DNA of 64,000 nt from an uncultured Collinsella sp. GTDB lineage: Bacteria > Actinomycetota > Coriobacteriia > Coriobacteriales > Coriobacteriaceae. Of this stretch, positions 33,705 through 43,633 are shown piece after piece. The stretch lies in assembly GCA_937982065.1 (NCBI GenBank), contig CALJMO010000047.1, positions 62,001 to 126,000 on the forward strand, read 5' to 3'. The notes beneath the pieces are model-generated. The model made no database searches. It was not told the DNA's origin and saw only the letters and a list, made by a program, of their open reading frames with translations. Position 1 is the stretch's first letter. The number at the start of each line of letters is the position of its first letter. The translations under genes and the position numbers were made by a program.

Positions 33705-34290
33705 CGCAGGACTCCTTGGAGGTCTCGGCGGGCGTATAGGTGTAATACTGAGCAGGCTTGGCTGCGGGCTTCTGAGCCGCATCCGCACCATCGGCGGCCT
33801 CGTCCTCAGCCTCACCAATCAAAACGCGCTCGGTAGGCTGCTCGGCCTCGGCGGCGGCAGCGGCGAGCTTGCGATCGGCGTCGGCTGCAGGAGCCTTCAC
33901 CTTATTGAAGAGCTTCTGCACGGCGCCGGCCGCAGAATCAGTCACGCTCGACACGGCATTACTGGCCTCGGCCATGCTGCCCGTGACCTCGGAAATATCG
34001 CGAACGACTGCCTCAACCTCAACGAGGTTGGACGTCAGGGCGTCAACGGCAGTCTTGCTCGACTTGAGGAGCGGCTCCACCTGGGCAAGTGCCGGCGTAA
34101 GCTCATCAACGGCGCCATCGAGCTTTGCCACCACGGGCTGTGCCTCGGCGAGCGTGTTGTTGAGGTCGCTCACCGTCTTGTCGAGCGAGTCGACGACGGT
34201 GCGGGTCTTGCGCAGCGTGAGCGCGAGCTCAATAAAAGCCCACACGCCGGCAACGGCGAGCAGCAGCAAGGCGATTTGAATGGGACTCAT
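33697..34290 (-). CDS. DUF948-type membrane-anchored coiled-coil protein
   Basis: A 197-residue protein with one N-terminal membrane helix (SPIQIALLLLAVAGVWAFIELAL) followed by a long amphipathic region (about 25-150; VVDSLDKTVSDLNNTLAEA). It ends in an Ala/Glu-rich disordered part with YYTYTPAETS near the C-terminus. DUF948 proteins are often encoded with general stress genes in Gram-positive bacteria. As the first gene of the rsbW-sigB operon it may be linked to envelope stress sensing (inference). Confidence 0.75.
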   Translation of the reverse strand: MSPIQIALLLLAVAGVWAFIELALTLRKTRTVVDSLDKTVSDLNNTLAEAQPVVAKLDGAVDELTPALAQVEPLLKSSKTAVDALTSNLVEVEAVVRDISEVTGSMAEASNAVSSVTDSAAGAVQKLFNKVKAPAADADRKLAAAAAEAEQPTERVLIGEAEDEAADGADAAQKPAAKPAQYYTYTPAETSKESCDE

Positions 34291-34385
34291 ACAAGCCTCC
34301 CAAAGGAATCGAAATACAGACGCTGTTTATGGTACCCCAAAGAAGGGGAAAGTTACCCAAAGGGAATGCGCGAGGCGCCAATGAC

Positions 34386-35735
34386 CTACTTGGGAGCGTT
34401 GCCGCTACGGTCGCGTTCGCTTTGCTCTACGCGCCATTCTTCCCAACCGCGGCCGGCAGGCTGCCAGAACGCGCCGCGCTCCAGTCCCTCGGGCAAATAG
34501 CGCTGATCGACCCAGCCTTCGGGATAATCATGTGGATACTTATACACACCGTATTCATCGCTGCCCGGGCGATGACGATCGCGCAGATAACTCGGCACCT
34601 CGCGAAGCCCACTAGAATGGATATCGGCCAGCGCCGCATCGATCGAAGCCTCACACGCATTGGACTTAGGCGCCAAACAAACATAGAGCGCAGCCTGCGC
34701 GAGGTTAATACGGCACTCGGGATAGCCAATAACCTCGGCAGATTTAAACGCAGCATGCGCTATAAGAAGCGCCTGCGGGTCGGCGTTGCCAACGTCCTCA
34801 GAGGCATGAATCATAATGCGACGGGCGATAAACTTAGGATCCTCCCCTGCATCGATCATGCGCGCAAGCCAGTAGACCGTGGCATCGGGGTCGCTACCGC
34901 GCATGGACTTGATGAACGCACTGATGATGTCGTAGTGCATGTCACCGTTTTTGTCATACGAAAATCCACGACGCGGATTGGCAATCTTTACGTCATCCAC
35001 GGTAATGGGATAACGCTCCCCCGCCGCCGGCGCTGGCGTCCCTTCGGTATCGGGACGTGTGACGGCAATCTCGCTAGCCAGCTCGAGTGTCGTCAGGGCT
35101 GAGCGTGCATCACCCGCTGCCAGCGTGCAAATGGTCTTGACCGTATCATCATCGGCCGAGAATTTACCGTTCAGGCCCTGAGGTGCCTCGAGCGCACGCT
35201 CGATAAGCATGGCGATATCCTCGTCCTTCAGGTGCTCAAGCTCTACCACGCGCCCGCGCGACAACAGTGCGGAGTTGACCTCGAAGTACGGATTCTCTGT
35301 CGTAGCGCCAATCATAACGACAGTACGGTTCTCAACTGCATGTAGCAGGGCATCCTGCTGCGACTTAGAGAAGCGGTGAATCTCATCGATGAACAAGATG
35401 GTGCGGCGGTCGTACGTATTCAGACGCGTCTTGGCCTCGTCGATCACGCGACGCAGGTCCTTCACGGTACCCGTCACAGCGCTGACCTCGACAAACTCGC
35501 TCTTGGTATGGTTGGCGATAATATGGGCCAGCGTCGTCTTACCCGTACCGGCAGGCCCGTACAGAATCACGCTCGAAAGCACGTCGTGCTCGATCGCGGC
35601 ACGCAACCATGAGCCCTTACCGACGGCCTTTTGCTGACCCACGTACTCATCGAGCGAATTGGGGCGCATGCGCACCGCAAGCGGCGCATTCTGAAAGGAA
35701 CGCTCGCGCGTCGAAGCAGAAAAAAGGTCGTCCAT
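34386..35735 (-). CDS. rarA: Replication-associated recombination protein A (RarA/MgsA)
   Basis: An AAA+ ATPase of about 449 residues acting at stalled forks. Walker A is GPAGTGKTTLAHIIAN, Walker B is TILFIDEIHRFSKSQQDALL, sensor 1 is IGATTENPYFEVNSALLSR, and the C-terminal tetramerisation region contains MIDAGEDPKFIARRIMIHASEDVGNADP. MDDLF at 35735 matches the family start; ATG at 35741 is possible and the ribosome site is weak for both. Confidence 0.93.
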   Translation of the reverse strand: MDDLFSASTRERSFQNAPLAVRMRPNSLDEYVGQQKAVGKGSWLRAAIEHDVLSSVILYGPAGTGKTTLAHIIANHTKSEFVEVSAVTGTVKDLRRVIDEAKTRLNTYDRRTILFIDEIHRFSKSQQDALLHAVENRTVVMIGATTENPYFEVNSALLSRGRVVELEHLKDEDIAMLIERALEAPQGLNGKFSADDDTVKTICTLAAGDARSALTTLELASEIAVTRPDTEGTPAPAAGERYPITVDDVKIANPRRGFSYDKNGDMHYDIISAFIKSMRGSDPDATVYWLARMIDAGEDPKFIARRIMIHASEDVGNADPQALLIAHAAFKSAEVIGYPECRINLAQAALYVCLAPKSNACEASIDAALADIHSSGLREVPSYLRDRHRPGSDEYGVYKYPHDYPEGWVDQRYLPEGLERGAFWQPAGRGWEEWRVEQSERDRSGNAPK

Positions 35736-35795
35736 AGCCATCCCGTGCATCAATCAAAAACGTTTTCCACTAACAGTATACCGAATATATACGAA

Positions 35796-37043
35796 CTACC
35801 GTTCGTTAATATAGGTACGGTGCGGAAACTTCAACCCCGGGAACAACTTGCTCGTCAGCTCGCAGAAATAGCCGTCCGTCATGCTCGAAATGTAATCCAC
35901 TACGGTCTGATCTTTATCGTCCTGCCAGGCATAGACGCGATCGTAGTAGGAAAGCTGCTGCTCAATGCGAGAAATATGGTGCTTAAAGATGTACGAGGAC
36001 TCATCGCCTTCGTTTATATCCTGCAGGCAACGGTCATAAAGTTTATCGAAGGCCTCGCGCAGCTCCGCCTCGGAGTCGCCTTCGATGCCGCCCTTGCTAT
36101 AGATCTTCTCGTAGTTCTCGCGCTTGGCACGGCGGATTTCCTCAAACAGGTCCTCGCTCATCTCGATGCGCGGCTTGCCATAGCTGTGCTCAACGATATC
36201 GATGGAGGCATGCGTAAGGATCCAGCTGTTGTAAGCCCCGCCCAGGCCATCGTCAAACGCGTCGGGCGCCAGCAGGCCCGCCGCAATGGCGTCTTGGCGA
36301 TCGCGTCCAACATAGGCAAGGATATCCGAGATGCGAACCACGCAGCCTTCGAGCGTCATGGGACGCAGGTGCTCAATGGCGCCATAGCCCGTGGCAATGC
36401 AGTCCTCGACAGTTCGGTCGAACTGGTCAAAGGAGCCCATGTCCGAGAGCTCAAACTCGCGCTGCTCGTACTCGCCGTTATGGCACAACACGCCGTCGAG
36501 CGTCTGGAGCGACACATTGCGGCCATATAGGGCATCGAGCACACGGACCGACTGCACGTTATGGAAAAAGAAGCGGCCGGTACGCTCATGATAGATATCG
36601 TTGAGGAAGCGCTCGCCGGCATGGCCGAAAGGCGTGTGTCCCAGGTCGTGGCCCAGACCAATCGCCTCGATCAGATCGCAATTGAGCCCCAGAGCGCGCC
36701 CGATATCGCGAGCGATACGCGAGACCAGCTGCACGTGCAAACCGCGGCGCGACAGATCGTCATTGCTACGGAAGCTAAAGACCTGCGTTTTGCCTGCATA
36801 ACGCGTGTACGCCGGAAGATGAAGAATCTTTTCGGTATCGCGCATAAACGCGGGACGCATAAGCGTGCCTTTGTCGGCAGCGCGATCAACACGACGGATG
36901 ACCTGGTCGTCGTTGCAACGATACGCGTTGACATAGCCCGAAGCACGATCGGCGGCAATGCGCTCGACAAGTTCGGGCGGCAATGCCGAGGGAATACGGT
37001 CCATGCACGCCTTAATGACGGCCGTTTCTTGATTAGTTGTCAT
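35796..37043 (-). CDS. dgt: dGTP triphosphohydrolase-like HD protein
   Basis: A 415-residue HD-superfamily phosphohydrolase. Metal-binding motifs are H...HD in AIGLGHDLGHTPFGHAGE, with the first His earlier in TRYAGKTQVF-adjacent sequence and a later Asp in VRISDILAYVGRDRQDAI. The family hydrolyses dGTP (or other dNTPs) to the nucleoside and tripolyphosphate. MTTNQETA at 37043 follows AAGGAG with seven bases between; the longer frame is rejected. Confidence 0.9.
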   Translation of the reverse strand: MTTNQETAVIKACMDRIPSALPPELVERIAADRASGYVNAYRCNDDQVIRRVDRAADKGTLMRPAFMRDTEKILHLPAYTRYAGKTQVFSFRSNDDLSRRGLHVQLVSRIARDIGRALGLNCDLIEAIGLGHDLGHTPFGHAGERFLNDIYHERTGRFFFHNVQSVRVLDALYGRNVSLQTLDGVLCHNGEYEQREFELSDMGSFDQFDRTVEDCIATGYGAIEHLRPMTLEGCVVRISDILAYVGRDRQDAIAAGLLAPDAFDDGLGGAYNSWILTHASIDIVEHSYGKPRIEMSEDLFEEIRRAKRENYEKIYSKGGIEGDSEAELREAFDKLYDRCLQDINEGDESSYIFKHHISRIEQQLSYYDRVYAWQDDKDQTVVDYISSMTDGYFCELTSKLFPGLKFPHRTYINER

Positions 37044-37074
37044 GGCATGCTCCTTAAGAAGGATGCGCAATCGA

Positions 37075-37497
37075 TTACAACGTGCAGCCCACGACCTCGA
37101 TTATGGCAAAAATCGGCACCAAAAACGGGAGCAATGGCAGGGAGCGCGATTTTGTGATGAGGCAGGTGATGGCAAGCGCCAGGAGCGAGGCAGCAAATGC
37201 CACGATGCCACCCATAGGATCGAGCGTGCAAAGCGCGAAGAGCGCCTTGACATCTCCCATGCCAATGCCCGAGGTTTGGCGAAGACGACGCCAGAGGGAC
37301 TCAGTCAACACGAGAGCAAGATACACGATGACGGCAAGACCTGCGTGGTCAAGCGTTGTGTTAACACCCTTGTCGAGCCAAACGCCCGCAAAAGCCGCCA
37401 CGGCACATGCGCCGGCAAGCTCATTGGGAAACCGTCGCTCTCGGGCATCAATGACCGCGCCGGCAAAGATGCAAATCCAAAACGGGATATAGAACAT
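37075..37497 (-). CDS. A24-family prepilin peptidase (TadV/CpaA-like)
   Basis: A 140-residue membrane aspartyl protease lacking the methylase domain, with about four or five helices. The two catalytic Asp are in AVIDARERRFPN and GIGMGDVKALF (the family GxGD). GAGGGAG precedes the ATG at 37497. No pilin, ATPase or tad genes are near; it presumably processes type IV-like or Tad prepilins encoded elsewhere. The upstream gap contains a perfect hairpin. Confidence 0.87.
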   Translation of the reverse strand: MFYIPFWICIFAGAVIDARERRFPNELAGACAVAAFAGVWLDKGVNTTLDHAGLAVIVYLALVLTESLWRRLRQTSGIGMGDVKALFALCTLDPMGGIVAFAASLLALAITCLITKSRSLPLLPFLVPIFAIIEVVGCTL

Positions 37498-37528
37498 CGA
37501 AACTCCCTCAACTGAGCGATCAAATACA

Positions 37529-37569
37529 AAAACCACCACAAAGGTGCCTGTCCCCTTTGTGGTGGTTTT
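37529..37569. repeat. Perfect intergenic hairpin between glycosyltransferase and prepilin peptidase genes
   Basis: AAAACCACCACAAAGG (37529-37544) and CCTTTGTGGTGGTTTT (37554-37569) are exact complements with a 9-nt loop TGCCTGTCC. The A- and T-rich ends let it work as a terminator for the glycosyltransferase gene, whose stop is at 37578-37580. The loop carries GGACAGGCA on the minus strand, a core recalling REP-type elements. Confidence 0.85.
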
Positions 37570-37577
37570 GGTGGTGG

Positions 37578-38873
37578 TTATTTGGCGCCTTGCATGACCT
37601 CGTCGAGGGTGACGTTTACGGCATGCTGAGTAGGAACCCAGTCGACCTTCAGGAACAGCGCAGCAACCGTGATGGGGATATAGCTGAACATAAAGATCGG
37701 GAAGGTAAACAGGTTGGTCACCAGGCGCCACTTTTGCGCGCAGTGAATATGGTTGTACTCAAAGATGGTCGTGAGCAGCGCCAGGATAAAGAAGGTCTGG
37801 TACATCATCGCAAACGTCATAATGAGCGAGGCGGCACAAGCCTGCATCTCGACCTCGGTGGCCAAGAAGCCGTGCGAAAGGCCGCCCACGATCAGGAACG
37901 TGGCATTGGCGAGCATGGAGATCAGGGACAGCAGCATGCCCGGGGCGATCGTCATGAACATGTCGTAGGCGGCAAAGCGGCGATAGCGGAACATCGACTT
38001 GACAAGATGCTTGCCGTAGGTAAAGAACACCTGGTAAAAGCCCTTGGTCCAGCGCATACGCTGCTTCCAGGATGCCTTGAACGTCACGGGTTGCTCGTCA
38101 AAGAACTCCGCCGGCGCATAGCCAATGCGAATGCCGTGAATGGCGCAGAACGTAGTGAACTGGATATCCTCGGTCAGCGTGTGGAACTGCCAGCCGTGCA
38201 TGCCCTCGATAACGCTTGCCGAGATAAGGTAACCCGAACCCGAGACAGCGCAGGACGTCTTGCAGATATTACGCGCGTTGTTGAGAAAGCGCGCCTCACG
38301 CAAATACCAGGTGGCATTAGCTGCCGAGATCCACGAGCTGCCGAAGTTCTTGGAGTTGCGATAGCTCGTGACCACATGGAATCCCTGGTCAAAGGCGTCG
38401 TTCATCTTAGACACGTAATCGCGGGAGATAACGTTGTCGGCATCGAAGATGAAGTAGCCCTCAAACGTGTCGGGATACTCGTTGAGAATGCGATCGAAAC
38501 CAAAGTCCATGACCCAGCTCTTGCCCTTGCGAGCGAGGTCATTACGCTCGTAAACAATGGCACCGGCCTCGCGCGCGAGCTGCGCGGTGTTGTCGGTGCA
38601 GGCGTCGGCAACGACAAAGACCTCGATGAGCTCGGACGGATAGTCCTGGTCCTTGATGGAGCGAACGAGGTTGGCGATCACGGCTTCCTCGTTATGCGCA
38701 GCAATGAAGAAGGCGTACCGGTGGAGTTTTTTGGCCTTGGGAGGCGCGACCTCGCCACGAAGAGCGCCGATGACAAAGAAGACCAGCTGGTACAGAAAGC
38801 AGACCGTGAGCAGCGTGACAACAATCTGGTTGAAGATCACGATGGGTGTGTTGGTTTGTAAAAAGGCGAGCAT
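37578..38873 (-). CDS. Membrane-bound family 2 glycosyltransferase
   Basis: A 431-residue processive-type GT2 enzyme. An N-terminal membrane helix leads into the GT-A domain with FIAAHNEEAVIANLV, the DxD-type metal motif in FIFDADNVIS, TED in HTLTEDIQFTTF and QxxRW in SWKQRMRWTKGFY. Three or four C-terminal membrane helices follow. This layout fits polymerising enzymes such as those for hyaluronan, cellulose or poly-N-acetylglucosamine. The start is ATG at 38873 after GGGAG; the longer frame begins with a TTG that has no ribosome site. The polysaccharide is not known. Confidence 0.88.
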   Translation of the reverse strand: MLAFLQTNTPIVIFNQIVVTLLTVCFLYQLVFFVIGALRGEVAPPKAKKLHRYAFFIAAHNEEAVIANLVRSIKDQDYPSELIEVFVVADACTDNTAQLAREAGAIVYERNDLARKGKSWVMDFGFDRILNEYPDTFEGYFIFDADNVISRDYVSKMNDAFDQGFHVVTSYRNSKNFGSSWISAANATWYLREARFLNNARNICKTSCAVSGSGYLISASVIEGMHGWQFHTLTEDIQFTTFCAIHGIRIGYAPAEFFDEQPVTFKASWKQRMRWTKGFYQVFFTYGKHLVKSMFRYRRFAAYDMFMTIAPGMLLSLISMLANATFLIVGGLSHGFLATEVEMQACAASLIMTFAMMYQTFFILALLTTIFEYNHIHCAQKWRLVTNLFTFPIFMFSYIPITVAALFLKVDWVPTQHAVNVTLDEVMQGAK

Positions 38874-38955
38874 GCAGGCTCCCAGCAACGCGTTACGTAA
38901 ACAAACGTATATCTTACCGCAGGCTTACCGAGTTCAAGAAACCACCTAATACTGG

Positions 38956-39969
38956 CTAGGCTTCGAGCAGACCGAGCTGCGGGACGATTTCGTCGCCAGC
39001 GGCAGTACGGCCGAGCGAACGCGGGGCCAGATCATCCAGAACCGCCGCAAGATCCCACGGTAGCTCATCACGGCACTCAATGCGCTCCCCCGTCACGGGA
39101 TGATCGAATGCCACGCGCCAGGAATGCAGGAACTGCCTGGTCAGGCCCTGGTCAGCGCGCGCATCGCACTTGCCGTAAAGCGGATCGCCCACGCAGGCGT
39201 GGTTGATATGGCGCATATGCACGCGAATCTGATGTGTGCGGCCCGTAAATAGGTGGCACTCGACGAGGGTATAGCCGTCGTCAAAACGCGTGGAATCGAA
39301 GCGCTCGAGGACCTTAAAGGTCGTGATGGCCTGGCGTGCAAAGGGATCATCGGAAACCGCCATCTTCACGCGGTCCCGCGTAGAACGGGCGATACCGGTA
39401 TTGATAGTGCCCTCGTCCATGGCAATGTGACCGTGAACAAGCGTAATGTAGCGACGGTCGAGCGTGCGCGTACGGATAAGATTTTGGAGCGCGCGCTGGG
39501 TATCGTCGTCTTTAGCCGCGAGCATAAGGCCCGAGGTATCGCGATCCAGACGATGCACGATGCCGGGGCGGTCCTCGCCCTGAACGGTGCCCAGATGGTC
39601 GATACCGCAGTGATAGACCAGGGCATTCGCAAGCGTACCGCTCTCATGACCATGCGCAGGATGGCACACCAGGCCACGCTGCTTAGAGAGCACGATGAGA
39701 TAGTCGTCCTCATAGCGAATGTCGAGCGGGATGGCCTCGGGAATCACGTCGGTCGGATCGTGCGGCTCGGGCAAGTCAACCGAGATGCGGTCGCCGGCGC
39801 GCACGGCATACTTTTTTGACAGGCAGGTCTCGCCGTTGACGGCAACGGCGCCGCCTTCGATCAGATGTGCACAGGCAGAGCGCGTAGGGCAGCCGTCATT
39901 GGCACCCAGATAGGCATCGAGACGCTGGCCAGCGCAATCGTCAGCAACAAGGATATGGATGTCGGCCAT
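38956..39969 (-). CDS. rluD: RluD-type 23S rRNA pseudouridine synthase
   Basis: A 337-residue enzyme with an N-terminal S4 domain (GQRLDAYLGAN, SACAHLIEGGAVAVNG) and a catalytic domain with the active Asp in IVHRLDRDTSGLMLAAK. Other motifs are RTHQIRVHMRHINHACVGDPLYG. Its ATG overlaps the lspA stop by one base, the common lspA-rluD pair. Confidence 0.92.
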   Translation of the reverse strand: MADIHILVADDCAGQRLDAYLGANDGCPTRSACAHLIEGGAVAVNGETCLSKKYAVRAGDRISVDLPEPHDPTDVIPEAIPLDIRYEDDYLIVLSKQRGLVCHPAHGHESGTLANALVYHCGIDHLGTVQGEDRPGIVHRLDRDTSGLMLAAKDDDTQRALQNLIRTRTLDRRYITLVHGHIAMDEGTINTGIARSTRDRVKMAVSDDPFARQAITTFKVLERFDSTRFDDGYTLVECHLFTGRTHQIRVHMRHINHACVGDPLYGKCDARADQGLTRQFLHSWRVAFDHPVTGERIECRDELPWDLAAVLDDLAPRSLGRTAAGDEIVPQLGLLEA

Positions 39970-40568
39970 TAGCGCTCATTCCTTTCGCGAATCTTGCGGG
40001 CACGCTCCCCACGCTGCTTGGCTTTGCGCTTAGCGCGGGCCTCATCACGGGCATTGAGCTCGGCAGTCGCATCAACCTCGCGGGCCGCGGGACTCAAGAA
40101 CATGTAGCCGAAGAGGGCGAGTACAACGCCCACGGTAATGCCGATATCGGCCACATTGAAGACGGGAAAGTCGATGAAGGTGGTGGCAATAAAATCGGTC
40201 ACGAAGCCAAAGGCCAAACGATCGATAGCGTTGCCAATGGCGCCGCCCGCGACCATCGCCATGCCCACAACCTCAAGCCGAGCGAGCTGAGGTGCACGGA
40301 GCAAGTACACAGCAATGGCGACAATGACCGCCAGCGCCAGCAAAGCAAACGCAACACCATGCCCCTCGCCCATGCTAAAGGCAGCACCGATATTGCGGAC
40401 AAACATAAAGTCGATGACACCGGGAATGACGGTCGCATGTAAAGCGTCGCCCACGGCACGAACCGCAAGCTTGGTCAGTTGGTCAACGAGCAACACAACG
40501 AGCGCCACCCCACCAGCAACGCCTAACCGCCAACGCAAAGGCGGCGTCATATCCCCAGTACGACCCAA
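39969..40568 (-). CDS. lspA: Lipoprotein signal peptidase II
   Basis: A 199-residue (from TTG at 40568) membrane aspartyl protease with four helices. Catalytic Asp residues are in GGAIGNAIDRLAFG and FNVADIGITVG, and the FVRNIGAAFSM motif is present. The TTG start follows AGGGG; ATG at 40550 is the alternative. A very basic C-terminal tail of about 35 residues (ARAKRKAKQRGERARKIRERN) extends past the usual end. It would process the lipoproteins encoded at the start of the window, among others. Confidence 0.92.
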   Translation of the reverse strand: MGRTGDMTPPLRWRLGVAGGVALVVLLVDQLTKLAVRAVGDALHATVIPGVIDFMFVRNIGAAFSMGEGHGVAFALLALAVIVAIAVYLLRAPQLARLEVVGMAMVAGGAIGNAIDRLAFGFVTDFIATTFIDFPVFNVADIGITVGVVLALFGYMFLSPAAREVDATAELNARDEARAKRKAKQRGERARKIRERNER

Positions 40569-40679
40569 ATCAATCCCCTACCCTCATAAATCGAATTACG
40601 TTTAATGCAAAGAACCATCTTATATTGCCATACGCAGAACGCACGACATATACACCAACGCAAGCGAAATAACCAGCTA

Positions 40680-40718
40680 AAAACGAAAGCGGCATCCCGA
40701 AAAACAGAATGCCGCTTT
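40680..40718 (-). terminator. Terminator of ileS
   Basis: On the minus strand AAAGCGGCAT pairs with ATGCCGCTTT around a 13-nt loop, followed by CGTTTTTAG. Nothing else is visible in the remaining gap to lspA. Confidence 0.83.
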
Positions 40719-40788
40719 AATTCAGCGAAGCATATGAGCCGAAGGCGCTCAAATTCTCCCTATAACTAAAATGCCGAGTTACCGTGCC

Positions 40789-43590
40789 TTAAAGGGCATT
40801 CGCACACCTCTTGCAGATGTGAGCGTGGCCGTTGTACTCGCCGACGGTGGTGCGGTAGTTCCAGCAACGGTCGCAGCACTCGCCCTCGGCAGCCTCGATG
40901 GCAACGGAGAGCTCCTCGCCCTGGGTCAGCTCAACATCGGAGACGATGTAGAACTCGGCCAGGTCGACGGCCTTATCGCCGGTCAGCAGCGCATACATCT
41001 CGGCGGGAACGACCGCCTTGACACGGACCTGCTGGCTCTTAGTGAAGGTGCCGGCAGAACGGGAATCCTCAAGGGCCTTGGTCACGGCGCTACGGAGCTC
41101 GAGCGAAGCCTCGAGCACGCCCTCAAACTCGTTGGCCTCGTCGAACGTGATGGGCGACTTGTACCAATCGAGCAGCGCGGCGTACTTCTGATGGTCGACG
41201 CAGCCGGCGGGCGCATATGCCATGGCCTCATCGACCGTGTAGGACAGGATCGGCTGCAGGTCGCGCATGAGCATCGAGAAGAGCTCGGCCAGCACGGTCT
41301 GGGCGCTGCGGCGCTCGAGCGAGCCGGGCTTGTCGCAGTACAGACGGTCCTTCAGGGCGTCGAGATACACGTTGGAAAGCTCGGTAACCACAAAGTCGTA
41401 GAGCGCACGGTAGGCGCGCGGGAACTCATAGCTGGCGTAGGCGTCGTCGACCTCGGCCTGGACCTGGGTCAGACGGGCAACCATAAGCTTGTCGAGCGGC
41501 AGCAAGTCGGCAAAGGCGACGCCGTCGGTCTCGGGCTCAAACTGACCCTCGAGCTCGGACAGCAGGAAGCGCAGCGTGTTGCGGAAACGACGGTAGGCAT
41601 CGGACGTACGAGCGAGAATCTCGTGGTCGATGGACACGTCGGAGCTGGTATCGACGGAGGCAACCCACAGGCGGATGATGTCGGCGCCCATCTCGTCGCA
41701 GACCTTGTTGGGGTCGATGACGTTGCCGAGCGACTTGGACATCTTGCGGCCCTGGCCATCGAGCGTGAAGCCCTGAGAGACGACCGCCTTGTACGGAGCA
41801 TGGCCGTTGGCACCCACCGAGGTGAGCAGCGAGCTCTGGAACCAACCGCGGTGCTGGTCGGAGCCCTCGAGGTACACATCCGCCGGATACTCCAGCTCGG
41901 GACGGTACTCGCAGACGGCCTTCCAGGAGACGCCGGAATCCCACCACACGTCGAGGATGTCCTTATCGGCCTTGAGGTGATGGCCGCCGCACTTGGGGCA
42001 GACGCAGGCCTCGCCCAGGTAGCTCTCGGGAGCGTCGGTGAACCAGGCGTCGGAGCCCTTCTCGTGGAAGAGCTTGATGACGGCGTCGAGCGTGGCGTCG
42101 TTCATGACCTTCTCGCCGCAGTCGGCGCAGGTGTAGCTGGGGATAGGCACGCCCCAGTTGCGCTGACGGCTGATGCACCAGTCGGGACGCTGCTCGACCA
42201 TGGCGCCGATGCGGTTGGCGGCGTGAGCCGGATACCACTTGACGTTCTCGCGGACCTCTTTGCCAGCCTGCTCGCGCAGACCGGTCTTGTCCATAGAGAC
42301 AAACCACTGGTCGGTAGCACGGAAGAGCACCGGGTGCTTGCAGCGCCAGCAGTGCGGATAGCTGTGCGTGATCTTCTTCTCGAGGACTAGGGTACCGCGC
42401 TCGCGCAGGAACTCGATGATGTGCGGGTTGGCCTCATCGGTGTCCTTACCGCTGAAGGGGCCACCGGTGCCAAACTCCTCGCCGGTGTAGAACTTGCCGT
42501 CGTCATCGACCGGCATGCAGATGTCGGTGATGCCCTCCTTGAGGCAGGCAAAGTAGTCGTCGACGCCGTGGCCGGGCGAGTTGTGGACAATACCGGTACC
42601 GTCATCGACACCGACGTAATCGGCCAGCAGCGCCACGCCCTCGACACCGTCGAAGATCGGCTGCTTGTAGTGGATGTGGTGGAAGGTCTCGGCGGGAACC
42701 ACATAGGGCTTGCCGTCGACCATAACCGGAGTGTACTCCCAGCCAAACTCCTCGCAGCACTTAGGAGCCAGGTCCTCGAGCATGACCTCGGCGCGGCCGT
42801 CGTGCTCAACGGCGACGTAGGCGGCGCCGGGCTTGAGGGAAACTGCCTGGTCGGAGGGGATGGTCCACGGCGTGGTCGTCCAGATGATAAAGTCGACCGG
42901 GCCGTCGAAGTTCTCGAGACCGGCGGGCTTGGAGGTCATCTCAAAGCGCACGAAGATGGACGGGCTCGTCTCGTCGGAGTACTCGATCTCAGCCTCGGCC
43001 AGCGCGGTGTGGCAGTGCTTGCACCAGTGGACGGGCTTGTGGCCGCGATAGATCATGCCCTTGTCGAACATGGCCTTGAAGACCTCAATGTCGGCGGCGT
43101 CATGCTGGTGATAGAGCGTCAGATACGGGTTGTCCCAGTCGCCAAGCACGCCAAGGCGACGGAAGCCAGCCTTCTGGAGCTCGATGTTCTCGACAGCGAA
43201 CTTGTTGCAAAGCTCGCGGATCTTAGCCGTGGAGGTCTGGTTGAACTTCTCGGTGCCGAGCTTCTCCTCGACCTTATGTTCGATCGGCTGACCGTGGCAG
43301 TCCCAACCGGGAACATAGGGAACCTCATAGCCCTGCATCATCCAGTAACGGTTGATCATGTCCTTGGAGATCTTGTTCATGGCGTGGCCGATGTGGATCG
43401 GGCCGTTGGCGTACGGAGGGCCGTCGTGCAGCACGAACTTCTTGTGACCCTCGTTCTTCTTTAGAACTTGCTCGTAGACCTTGTTGTCCTGCCAGTCCTT
43501 GAGTCGCTTTGGCTCGGACTTGGAAAGACCGGCACGCATGGGAAAACCGGTCTTGGGCAGATTCATCGTCTGCTTGTACTCGTTTGCCAC
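40789..43590 (-). CDS. ileS: Isoleucyl-tRNA synthetase
   Basis: A 933-residue class I synthetase. The HIGH motif is in PYANGPIHIGHAMNK, KMSKS in GQGRKMSKSLGNVI, and the CP1 editing domain between. The C-terminal zinc finger is CCDRCWNYRTT...HICKRC. The GTG start at 43590 has AAAGGGG four bases upstream. It is preceded by a T-box riboswitch with an AUC specifier, so expression should rise when tRNA-Ile is uncharged. Confidence 0.96.
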   Translation of the reverse strand: MANEYKQTMNLPKTGFPMRAGLSKSEPKRLKDWQDNKVYEQVLKKNEGHKKFVLHDGPPYANGPIHIGHAMNKISKDMINRYWMMQGYEVPYVPGWDCHGQPIEHKVEEKLGTEKFNQTSTAKIRELCNKFAVENIELQKAGFRRLGVLGDWDNPYLTLYHQHDAADIEVFKAMFDKGMIYRGHKPVHWCKHCHTALAEAEIEYSDETSPSIFVRFEMTSKPAGLENFDGPVDFIIWTTTPWTIPSDQAVSLKPGAAYVAVEHDGRAEVMLEDLAPKCCEEFGWEYTPVMVDGKPYVVPAETFHHIHYKQPIFDGVEGVALLADYVGVDDGTGIVHNSPGHGVDDYFACLKEGITDICMPVDDDGKFYTGEEFGTGGPFSGKDTDEANPHIIEFLRERGTLVLEKKITHSYPHCWRCKHPVLFRATDQWFVSMDKTGLREQAGKEVRENVKWYPAHAANRIGAMVEQRPDWCISRQRNWGVPIPSYTCADCGEKVMNDATLDAVIKLFHEKGSDAWFTDAPESYLGEACVCPKCGGHHLKADKDILDVWWDSGVSWKAVCEYRPELEYPADVYLEGSDQHRGWFQSSLLTSVGANGHAPYKAVVSQGFTLDGQGRKMSKSLGNVIDPNKVCDEMGADIIRLWVASVDTSSDVSIDHEILARTSDAYRRFRNTLRFLLSELEGQFEPETDGVAFADLLPLDKLMVARLTQVQAEVDDAYASYEFPRAYRALYDFVVTELSNVYLDALKDRLYCDKPGSLERRSAQTVLAELFSMLMRDLQPILSYTVDEAMAYAPAGCVDHQKYAALLDWYKSPITFDEANEFEGVLEASLELRSAVTKALEDSRSAGTFTKSQQVRVKAVVPAEMYALLTGDKAVDLAEFYIVSDVELTQGEELSVAIEAAEGECCDRCWNYRTTVGEYNGHAHICKRCANAL

Positions 43591-43633
43591 GGTACCCCTT
43601 TCTTGTCATGGGCGCGCACGCCCTCTGGGCACC

